Positions 48,201 through 57,999 of a DNA stretch of 64,000 nt are shown one piece after another. Numbering within the stretch: position 1 is the first letter of the stretch; each line of letters opens with the position of its first letter. The position numbers were made by a program, and so were the translations under genes. The notes beneath the pieces are model-generated. The model ran no database searches and had not been told where the DNA came from. It saw only the letters and a program-made list of their open reading frames with translations. Origin of the DNA: Nymphalis io (lineage: Eukaryota; Arthropoda; Insecta; Lepidoptera; Nymphalidae); the NCBI RefSeq assembly GCF_905147045.1, contig NC_065891.1:11913001-11977000 (forward strand), read 5' to 3'.

Positions 48201-51200
48201 CGTTCTGCATTGCCTGTGAAAAACAATTCTATAAATGTACATGGGTGTGTACTGTGTGTTCTTGTGTGTATTAAAGTAATGTATGTTACTTATACTAAAT
48301 ACAGATAAAAAATTTATACTTAAAGAAGGTAACCATATTAAAGTTTTGTTTTACATTCAGATTTGACTAAGGGGTGTACAACATAATAAGCATACTTGAA
48401 TAAAGAATATTTTGATTTTGTAATAATAAAATTTTGTTGTAATATAATAAATTGTAATAGATACAATTATATAAATATTATGATATCTGTAGTGTCTTAT
48501 TATGTTAATAGAATTTTGTTGCAAACCATATACAATTAAATTTACTTTCATTTTAAAAATTATTTTTATAGTATTGTGAATTCAAAATACACATAGACAT
48601 ATAAAGTAAATAAGGAAACAGATTTTTTTTCTTCGCTATTGTTTAATGTAAGTGAATATTAGAATATAATGCCATTATACATATACAGATCCCATGTTAA
48701 CTTTCAGAGATTGAGCCAATTAAATATTTCACTAAGAAATTTCTCAAAAATTATTCCATATTTCTCGACTCATGTTTTTTTTAATATCTAAGAAATCTAG
48801 TTGAATACGAATTTAAGACTTTTGAAAGTTAACAATTTAAGGTTTGAATAATGTCAGGAAAAAGGGCTGGGCTTCTTAGATATATGTGTAGGTTTATTTA
48901 CAAACAATAGAAACATATATTTTTTACGTAATAAATTTTATATAAAATAAATTTGATATCTTTTGAGGTTTTAAATATATTTATAAAAAAAATTTAACAA
49001 ACCTGTGCATGAGGATGGTGGGGCGGCGTCCCGTGGTGGTTGTTGCCCATCAGCGTCGGCAGCTGCTTGTTCACATTGTTGATAATGCCACCGCCGAGCA
49101 TGTTTGGGCCTGTCATGTTACTATTCGTCACTACCATATTACCACCCACGTTCGCTACATTCATCCCACCTGTGGGAAAAAAAAAAATCTTAATTACAAA
49201 AAAAAAATAATTAAAATGATAATTAATGTTACCGCTACTTATAAAATTATTAATATATAGAAGATTTCTTGTTTTGTTTTAATGGATATGACATTTTTTT
49301 GTAGACTATACATTATTTTGTAGACCATTCATTCATGTCAGAGTTTTGCTTCTTAACAGTACAAATTTCTAATGAGTTATAAAATGATCTAATATGACGT
49401 GCGCTCTATTATCTTAAAGTTAATAAATATCACATGGACAAATCTACTTGCACTTTGTATTTCTCCATATTTGAAGCCATTTATCGTCTTTACTACTTCA
49501 GAATTTATGTTTCTTGTTATTTACATAGTTCCTTTGCTAATGTAGCAATGGTAATGTCTAGTGTTGTTTTTAAATTGACTGCATAAATAATGTAAAGAAT
49601 TGGTCCCAAAACTGACCCTTGTGACATTCCAGCCAACTATACAACAATAAAAATAGCTGTGGTGGTGTTGCTTAACATAATGAAGCGGATATATGTTAGA
49701 TACCAATCTATATTTTAAATTAAAAGGCCTTGTAGACTTTTTAAATGCTACAATCCAAATTGAAATTGATAATCTATTATATGTTTATATATTGTAAATA
49801 TATTTATAGTTTTATTTTGTTAAGTAATAAGAGTAATAGAATGTTATATTTAAAAAGTATGTATATATCTAAATTATACAATATAACAGACTAGCTGTAA
49901 TTTTAAAAATAACTTAAAATTGTAATTTATTGAAATATATACTTAAAAAAATTCATTTATTAACTTTTAATAAAACATTGGAGAGAAAAGATGATTTTGA
50001 ATGTAGTTTGAGATCATAAATATAGTTGATTAAAAATTTTTTATGAATGTAACACATAAGTTAAAGCAATGAATAAAACACAACTGTTTACAAAATTAAA
50101 TTGACAGGTAATATTTATTGTTTTTGATTATACTGTTAAATTCACCTTAAGCTATCTCTTTTCATTTTGACTGACTTTTATAACACTTTCTGATGTAAAA
50201 AAACAAGAGCTCTATAAAAATGTATTTTGGTTCTTATAAAAAATTATGTGATCTTTGTCTGATCACACAACACTTACCTTGAATGGAGCTCATCGGCATA
50301 GAAGAGTGGAGTTGGTTTGGATGACTCGTATTTGGTATAAGTTGCTGAAGCATACCACCCATTAAGTCTTTGGATACAGACACATTGGGCGGTGATTGTA
50401 AGTTAGGACTCTTACTTCCTAAACTACTCAATCCTAAAGGGTTATTGTGGCCTACTAAGCCACCCTTGTTGCCCTGTGAAAAGACCAGCAAACGACATAA
50501 CACATTATTAGTTTTAATTATTTCAGGCCATATAAAAATAACATTAAATCAAAAACTTATGTGGCTATATATCATCTAGTATGTTATTATGGTGGATAAA
50601 CTTATATAAATATGTAGTTCACAAAGCTTTTCTGTTTCAAATGATAAAACATATGAAGCAAGTAGTAAAGTAACATTTACATATATATATTTTTTGTATA
50701 TATACATTTAAATACAAATAGTATTTTAATCAAAGCAACATAAAATGAGGCAAATTTTGTATCTTAGTTTTGTTTCAAAAACTGTTACATTATTAGATTA
50801 AGCATCAATAAAATGAATGAGGCATATCCATTTAAGAATCGGTAAGAACTATAAAATATTTTTTGAAAATAACATGACACATGGCAAAGTTGTACAAAAT
50901 TAAAGAGTGAAATATACATCCATTCACACGAAAATAGCAATTTCAAAATTACTATGCACATTATTAAAAGTTAAAAATGGGTCAAAAATTAGGTCAAACA
51001 TATTGTCAATATGACAATTCTAGTAATAATTATTTATTTTTTAATTAAACTACTGTGATGATAACCTATACTTGTTCTAAATGTCCTAATATTAATATGT
51101 ATTGACAAAACATTGAATTTTTTTTATCACATAGCTCTTTTTTTCACAAAGAATTTAGTTTAGAAATCAAAAAATTAAAATTATTTCTTTGATAATACTT

Positions 51201-53186
51201 TATTTAGAAGTATTTTGTTGTTATTATCAATATTAAATAAAAAATTTATATAACAAAAATAAAATTGTATACTAAATGTATCATATCATTATTATTCTAA
51301 TGTTCTTTCATAAAATTAAAAGATAACAATGTCAAAGGGTTTTTCCAACAGATTAAAACATCAGTCCCAGGTACTCACTTGTTGAATAAGGTGATTGTTA
51401 ATTTGTCTCTGCATGGCAGCAGTCGGATCGTCTCCGTTAAGCTGCTGCTGGCCCATTTGTCCCCCAGGGCCGGGTCCTTGCGCCGGGGGCTTTGGACCTG
51501 TGACACCAGGTTGTTCACCCCATGAGCCCATCAACTCATCAGGGAGATCCTTTTCAAGGTCGAACATATCCAGGTTAGAAAACCCATCTACTGAAACCAA
51601 TTATATGTGTTTGTAACACTTAGCTATTGGCACATGGATAATATTGTAATAACATATTAAATATAATAATAATCTATTAAGTTTAAATTTAACTTGTTGA
51701 AAGCCAAGCATACTCACTTTAATTTTATACCAAATAAATAAAAAATAAGATTTATTAAATTCACATATTATATATGTACACGAAAAGTGTATCTGAAAAT
51801 TAGATACCAATTCATCGTAAAATCGCAAGAAACAAGAATTGCCCAAGATAAACAATAATAATCAAATGAAGAGAAACAATTTTATAGTGTCATTAGTAGT
51901 TTCAATTGAAAATAAATAATAATATAACAGACATAAGCTTTTATTGAGACTATTTTTTCATTATAAATCAGTTGTAAATATAAAACAAAATAGTTATAAT
52001 AAACAACTAAACATGTTAATGTTATACAATAAAATCAATTTTTAAATACATTCATATAATTAAAAGTAAATTTGGCATATAAAATGTATTTTAATTTCAT
52101 TAAAAATACTATTTAAATAAATATTATTATTATTATTACTAATATTTTGTCATACATCAGGCAAATATGTTACCATGACAGATATTTAGTAGTATTTAAC
52201 ATAAATATAAATTAAACTTATTATTCCTTACTATATGGTTTTAACTTTATGATGTTTTAAATAAAAATATATAAAATTAAACCAAATTATTTCTAGAAAT
52301 ACAATTTTATGAAAGGTAATACGAAACGAAAATTTAACTATATATATTTACAATTTTTTCATAAAAACATTTTAAACAATTAAAAAAAAGCATCCAAATA
52401 TATATAGCAAATTTTTTATATCATGTGTTTATATGTACACATGTCAAGCACCATATATTAGATTATTTAAAAAAACACAAATTGAATAATTCACTGTTAA
52501 TTCCTTTGGGTTATAATCATAAAATTTAAATGTAGGTCACTCCATTATTTTGAATAATTGTCATTATCAAGTTTAATGTATAAAACAAACTTTCCTTTTA
52601 ATTATTTAATAAATAGAAGCTTTGATGAAATTAGTTATTTTATTGATCACAGTACAGTATATTATATATAAAACTTATTAGAATTAAAACTAATCATGAC
52701 ACCATCTACAAATTCGGCAATGTTTAAATCCAAGAGAAATATTTACATGTTAAATATTTTTCTAATATCGTTGCTTTTTTAATCTCTAACTGTTCATTTA
52801 TTACCAAAACTTTTTTCGATGCGACTTGAAATAACATTTTGTTTCGTACTGTCTAATTTGTTATCGAAGTGTTGAAATATTTTGTAATAACACAAAAATA
52901 ATTATTAAAGGTACAATAAACCTAAACAATAATAAAAACCACATTTTCCCAGTTAATTTAGCTCAAGAAACAATAATACGACGCAAAACTTGGAGGGCGC
53001 TAACAAGAGCGACGGCAAAATGTCAAAAATCTCAGTAATATAATAATGACAGAAGGGTGCTCGAAACTTAAGAAACTTGTAAAATAAGAAAAAGTACTCA
53101 CCTGCGGTGTCCGAGGGACCCTGGAAAGGGTCCCGGATCATCTTAGCCCGCTTATTAGGCGGCTCATCCACATGATGATCGGCCAT
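36826..53186 (-). CDS. nej: CREB-binding protein / p300 histone acetyltransferase, 23 coding exons, complete
   Basis: Nuclear co-activator that acetylates histones (H3K27) and bridges transcription factors. Coding exons from the start: 53186-53102, 51590-51379, 50473-50278, 49169-49003, 48213-47839, 47712-47479, 47256-47118, 46605-46447, 46189-45867, 45789-45671, 45551-44987, 44910-43969, 43865-43708, 43074-42994, 42858-42540, 42421-42278, 42162-41689, 41499-41275, 41187-40387, 39597-39304, 38729-38553, 38245-38033, 37272-36826. Sum 6849 nt, 2282 residues. Domains with rough positions: TAZ1 about 370-465 (HAHKCQRRE, NHWKHC), KIX about 640-725 (LVHKLVQAIFPTPDP), bromodomain about 1070-1185 (LPFRQPVD), PHD/RING about 1190-1300, acetyltransferase about 1310-1690 (HIWACPPSEGDDYIFHC, EWYKKML with the catalytic Trp and Tyr), ZZ, TAZ2 about 1750-1835 (KRKTKGDCAICKQLIALCC), and NCBD about 2020-2063 (LMAAFIKQR). 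The C-terminus is LTKFVEQL. Linkers carry poly-Q, Gly-Val and His-Ala repeats. Confidence 0.96.
38811..39095 (+). mobile_element. SINE-like family 2, best copy
   Basis: Near-intact copy in CBP intron 20 (antisense to CBP). It starts at TGGTAGGGCTTTGTGCAAGC, includes CCAAGGTTGGTGGCGCACTG and ends with an A-rich tail. It is the reference copy for this family in the window. Confidence 0.8.
39682..40343. mobile_element. MITE-like element in CBP intron 19
   Basis: Terminal inverted repeats of about 40 bp at 39682-39722 and 40304-40343 share GGTCCAAAT, then CCACTAACGA and ACCTAT. The 660-bp interior is AT-rich with no transposase. It fills most of the intron between the TAZ2-containing exon and exon 20. 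Confidence 0.65.
45242..45307 (-). repeat. Poly-glutamine tract of 22 codons in CBP exon 11
   Basis: Read on the minus strand it is five CAA, eight CAG, then nine CAA codons, coding for 22 glutamines just after the KIX domain. Further short Q runs lie just upstream in the same exon. The two-codon block structure limits slippage compared with a pure CAG run. Confidence 0.95.
49490..49770 (-). mobile_element. Jockey-type reverse transcriptase fragment in CBP intron 4
   Basis: Minus-strand translation gives AGMSQGSVLGPILYIIY, clearly related to the RT motif of Jockey LINEs (GVPQGSVLGP). A worn version of the following ADD region comes after it, with in-frame stops. It is sense relative to CBP. 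Only about 250 bp is recognisable. Confidence 0.65.
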
Positions 53187-53800
53187 GGCTCTGTTTACTA
53201 AACGTAAGCCGTCGTGAATATTTCGGCCCGCCGATTCAAATAACACATTTATGTCTTATATCTTTAAGAAATAACATTTTAAAGCGATTTGTCATCCATC
53301 ATAACGTAATTCACCCACATCCCGATCGTTCGATGTCTCTCGGACCATTGAAGGCACATATTAAAATTTCTCACTCAAGTATTCGCCATTACAAAGCTCC
53401 GAATCGAAGAGCTACACAGACCCTCTCACCATCTTCCGACGGAACTAGCACAATAAATGAAAACAATATCACCAGATTTTGCTACTTTATGGAACTTATT
53501 TTACCGATCGAACTACACGATTTCACTTAACACTTTAAAATATACGGAATGGTACAGTTTATGATTAAATGATGTAAGAAAAAACAGAAAATTTACACGA
53601 CAAATTCCGAAATACTTCTCAGTCTCTCCAGCGCAAAATGGCGGCTGTTGATGAAAACTTTTTCTACGCTTGTCAGAAAATGTCGGCCTATAAAGAGACA
53701 AAGGCTTGTGATTGGTCCTCAAATACCACGTGACTGCCGGAAGTGCCGACTTGACGCAGGATCGGTCCAATTATTCTGACGTCAACGCGTTCAGAACCGA
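53187..53800 (-). promoter_or_regulatory. Probable CBP promoter and 5' UTR
   Basis: Less AT-rich stretch directly upstream of the CBP start codon. Candidate sites seen are a YY1/Pho-like AAAATGGCGGC (53635-53645), ATTGG, i.e. CCAAT reversed (53711-53715), an E-box CACGTG (53727-53732), an ETS-type CCGGAAGT (53737-53744) and a perfect CRE TGACGTCA (53777-53784). There is no TATA box. This is the usual make-up of a broadly expressed gene. Binding is not shown. Confidence 0.5.
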
Positions 53801-53970
53801 ATAGAAACGAAGTTAACCGATGAGTTTTCTGCTTAATTTTAAAAACTAAACAAATTTATTTATAGTTAATTTTACTTTTAAGAGAACATTAATACATTAA
53901 AAATATAAACTTTATTCATTTTGTTTCTTATTTGATATAAAAATATGAGGTAAATAAGTTATTTTTTAAC

Positions 53971-54110
53971 TTAATTTAAAATTTCCCTCCAATATCGGGA
54001 GGGGTCATCATCAATACGACGTGTATCTAGATCTATGGTCTCTAGGTCATCATAGAGAAAATAAAACTTTCTATTATTAATTTTATTACAAATTACTATT
54101 CTTAAATTAA
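53971..54110 (-). CDS. Candidate terminal coding exon, gene unknown
   Basis: On the minus strand a pyrimidine-rich tract ending in TTTAG (54111) precedes an open frame that runs to a TAA at 53973-53971. Its last 20 residues are strongly charged (DLETIDLDTRRIDDDPSRYW is within it). AATAAA lies on the same strand at 53916-53911, about 55 nt after the stop. The composition is coding-like and unlike the surrounding AT-rich DNA. No upstream exon was found and I do not recognise the protein. It is not part of RARS2, which ends with its own conserved C-terminus. It could be a relic. Confidence 0.35.
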
Positions 54111-55291
54111 CTAAAGAAATAAAAACATATGTAGAGACAAGAAATTTACAGTAATAATATTTAATATAATGTATAAATAATATTAACTCTATTATTATTT
54201 ATATATTACTTTTACTGCTAGTATTTATTTTTATTAAATAACTATAAGGACTTTAATAACGAAAATTTCCGTGCAAAACTAATGGGATATTACTGTTAAC
54301 ATTATTAATGTTAACACAATATATGCCGCAAAGTTGTTACAAATATTTTGTGAAACATTGTTTGACAAACAAAGTTCTCTGGTTTAACTTTTAAGTAAGC
54401 CAATGTGCTTTGAGAATGATTGTTCGAATCTTAGCTAAAACTTTGTCTGTTGTGATTAGGTGATCAAATTTAAAAAATGAACAGTATGAATTTTTGCTGC
54501 TGACTTACTGAAAAATTCACGCATCTTTTCAAATATATTTCAAGAGCAGTAAATTAGTCAATTTAAGCAGCGGTTTAGCAAATTAATTTTCGAAAGATAC
54601 TGAACTGATATGAAATGAAAGTAAGCATTTTCTACTTATGCCCTGATAAAAGAGCAGAATCTACGATTTTTTTAACATCATTATAGGATAAGTTTAACAT
54701 CTTGCTAAGCAATAATTATATGTATAAATGCTGTAATGCGTTTCTCCAGCGATAAAAAAACCTGTGGCTCGGAATCGAGTACAGGCTTTAATGCTTTTTT
54801 TTATAAAGAATTGCATTGTTTCCACAATTACACCCATGTAGATAAAAAAGTAAAATATAATCTTATTTTTATTAATCTACATGTACCTACTCTGTACAAC
54901 TAACGTCAGATACACACTTCGTCATTACAAGATTTTGAGTATCGTAATTAATAATGATAGCAAAATATATTATGGAATAAAACCAATTTAAATTTAATAA
55001 AATTTAAATTGGTTACTTGTCAACATTGAATTATGATTTATTTCTCTTAATTTTGGTACAGTTCATTTTTATTCCAGTAAGATAATTCGAATGCTCTGTA
55101 TATATTATTATATATATAATGTTAAAAGTATTTATCTTAGAACAGATATTTTAATATATTAATCAGTTTGCACATTTAACTGTGTTACCACATAGGAAAA
55201 TAAATATTGGATAGAGTACACTAATAAAATGTTTGTTGTAAAATATAATTTAATTTTCTAGTGGTGAATAACAAACTTTAAGCATTTGCAT
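54111..55291. other. AT-rich region downstream of RARS2
   Basis: No recognised gene. It contains the RARS2 3' UTR, with possible poly(A) signals on the minus strand near 55033 and 55068-55073, and a perfect 15-bp hairpin at 54981-55014. Confidence 0.5.
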
Positions 55292-57124
55292 TTACATTTC
55301 ACATAATGGTTTGACTCCTAAAATTTCCAAACCTGTTTTAATTACAATTCTTGCTGTATGAAAAACTAGCAACCTTTGAGATCCAAGATCTTTATCAACA
55401 TTTTTAACTTTAAGTTCATTAAACATTCTATTTACATGTCTAGCTACACGAAATAAATAATTAACAATGATGCAGGCTTCTTTCTCTTTTAATGATTGGT
55501 TTAAAATTTCTTCAAATCTCGCTAATTCTGCTACAACTTCTCCAATGATTTCTTCAGTGAGACATTCTGGTTCACAAGATGTTGGAATTGCTACCCCAGT
55601 ATTTTTTTCTAAGCTCCAAAGTCTGCAATGAAGATATTGCAATTTGATTCCACTATCTCCTTCACTTTGCAATGCTTTGTCCCAATCAAAAACATAGTCT
55701 TTTTGTCTACGCTGTTTTAAATCATTTATTAAAACTGCTGTTGTACCAAGTATGTCACAAGTTTCTTCGTTTATAGCCGATGTCCTGGTATCTAAAATGA
55801 CATGCAAAATAAAATTAATTTAAGTTATCTTTATTTAATATTAATTAGAAAAGTTAGGTGCTTGATTGATTACTTTTAGATTCTTGTTGTTTTTCAAACA
55901 TTTTCTGTTTTGCTTCATCTAGTATATTGTTAAGAAATACAACATTACCACTCCTTGTGCTCATGCCTTTAATTCTACCAAACTTAACATGTTCACAGCA
56001 TTCAGTGCATTCTTTATTAAGTTTCCCAACTATGTGAAATACAGCAGCAAAATGATCAGTTTGAGCATTATCTACCACATATAACATCCTATCAAAATTA
56101 TATTTTTTATATCTATCTAAGAGTGCAGCAATGTCTCTGGATAGATATAGAGTAGAGTTATCACTCTTTAAAACAGTGATAGCCCTATTGTTAAATTCTG
56201 CTACTTTCTTCCCTAAGTTATCAGTTGTGAGAATGTTTTCTTTCTCTAATGTTTCCATTAATCTTTTTATTGCTTCACCATTGTAATCTGATTCCCAGTG
56301 ATAATCATCAAATGTAATACCCAATCTATGATAAATTTTTTCTAGTTCTTGGACAGTTATTGCACGAATTTTTCTCCAATTTTCCAAATCAGACCTTCCT
56401 TGCTCTATGTCAGAAAAGTATTTCATGGCCTGTTTTTGTACATTATTATCAACGGAAGCCAGCTTATTAGCATGCACATATACTTCATACAAATTTTGAA
56501 TAGGATTATTACAAAGATCATTAATTACAATGTTTTTTTGTTGCAATCCATACTGCAACAGGCCAAATTGTGTACCCCAGTCACCTAAATAGTTTAATTT
56601 TACAACGTCATTGTGAAAATATTTATTTATATTAGCAATAAAATTACCTATTATAGTGGATCTCAAATGGCCCACATGAAATGGTTTAGCAATATTCGGT
56701 GAACTAAAATCAATTACTATTTTCTTTGGTTTTGGATTATGCAATGGCTCTGTAATGTTTTCCAAAACATATTTAACAAAAACATTTCTGTCTAGATCCA
56801 CTGCTATTTGTTCACAGTTATGGCTTTTATTTCTTTTATCTAATTTATGTATAGTATCACTTGTTAAATTTACTGTGAATATATTTTCTTTGTGCTTATA
56901 CGAAATATGCATATGCTTTAGATTATTAATATTTCCATTTTTGTCCAATCCAGATTGACTAAAAACCTTAAAATAAAATTATCAAAAATTTATAACATTA
57001 ATTAATATAACTTGTGAAACAAGTAAAATAACCATACCAAATAAAACAATACGAATAAAGTTAATAATTTAATCAAAGTATATTGTACCTTTCCTAGAAA
57101 AAATCTTTTTAATTTTGTAACCAT
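55292..57124 (-). CDS. RARS2: Mitochondrial arginyl-tRNA synthetase, 3 exons, complete
   Basis: Class I aminoacyl-tRNA synthetase that charges tRNA-Arg in mitochondria. Exons are 57124-57089, 56966-55874 and 55791-55292. They sum to 1629 nt, 542 residues (human RARS2 about 578). The N-terminus MVTKLKRFFLGK is basic and could start a targeting peptide. The HIGH-type signature H109-V-G-H112 sits in SSPNIAKPFHVGHLRSTIIG. LNYLGDWGTQFGLL follows, as in the family. The KMSKS-equivalent region reads GMSTRSG, and mitochondrial ArgRS is known to depart from KMSKS. The C-terminal anticodon-binding domain has LQYLHCRLWSLE and ends GVKPLCEM, like human GITPVCRM. The mitochondrial rather than cytosolic assignment rests on this resemblance. 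It is transcribed divergently from WDR19. Confidence 0.93.
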
Positions 57125-57999
57125 TGTGATTTTGTAATTATTGTTGCTAAGCAATCATTTCCAATGTAAAGTTACGATTGAATTCTAAATAATTACATTT
57201 ATTTCGTCTGATTCAGAACAATTAAGTATTTCATTATACCTATATTAAATGACAAGTTCAATACCTTTAAATATACCTTTACCTACATAACATTGATGTA
57301 TTTTGTCAATTTTCAAACTTGAAGTTGAGTTACGACACTCAAAAAAACAGCAACACTTATTATAAATTATTTTTATTAAGTCAACTTTACACCTCAGGAT
57401 TAATTTTAACGCTTATGAGAAGGCATAATAAATTAACTAGAGTAATATTTCGATAAAAATTCAACTTATTTAATTATATGATTTTTATATTTTAACAACA
57501 CAAGACTTTTCATGACATTAAAGAATTTATCATTATATATGTTTATTATTGTCAGTAACAGACAAAATGTATAGTTAAAAACATAAATATTAGCAGAATG
57601 ATACAGACAATCTCTGTTACACTGATATATAATGTTTGTTTGTCAGTAACGCATAACATGAATAAGTGATCACCATGTGTAGGATCTACTTTTAGAACGA
57701 AATTGAGATTATAACGGTTGCTTAGCAACAGCCATCATCTAGAAGTTGTAAACTTTTAAATTATAGACAACATCTATGAACTGCTTATAAAAATAACAAT
57801 AACGATTCTAGTTGCAAGCAAAGAAATTACGAAAATTGTGATTCCGCTATAATAAAAACAGCAAATTTAAATTAATACTATTTAATCATTTAATAAAAAT
57901 GATTACAGTTGTGCAATTAATCAATGATGAAAATATGCTTTTTTAAATATATATTTTATTGCGTGATTTCTATCTAAAGTTAAAATAACAAAACTATAA
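57125..57999. promoter_or_regulatory. Divergent promoter region, RARS2 and WDR19
   Basis: 875 bp between two start codons facing away from each other. X-box-like motifs are found at 57143-57155 (GTTGCTAAGCAAT, near RARS2) and 57717-57729 (GTTGCTTAGCAAC, about 270 bp before the WDR19 ATG). No other element was recognised. Confidence 0.55.
57717..57729. promoter_or_regulatory. RFX X-box upstream of WDR19
   Basis: GTTGCTTAGCAAC is a perfect palindrome of two RFX half-sites with a 1-bp spacer. RFX factors (DAF-19 in C. elegans, Rfx in flies) drive intraflagellar transport genes through such X-boxes. The neighbouring gene is an IFT-A subunit. Confidence 0.65.

Noticed and set aside
47877..48219. 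Plus-strand frames rich in Arg and Ala opposite CBP exon 5
   Set aside because: Shadow of the His-Ala-Gly repeat; the minus-strand frame joins in phase to the neighbouring CBP exons.
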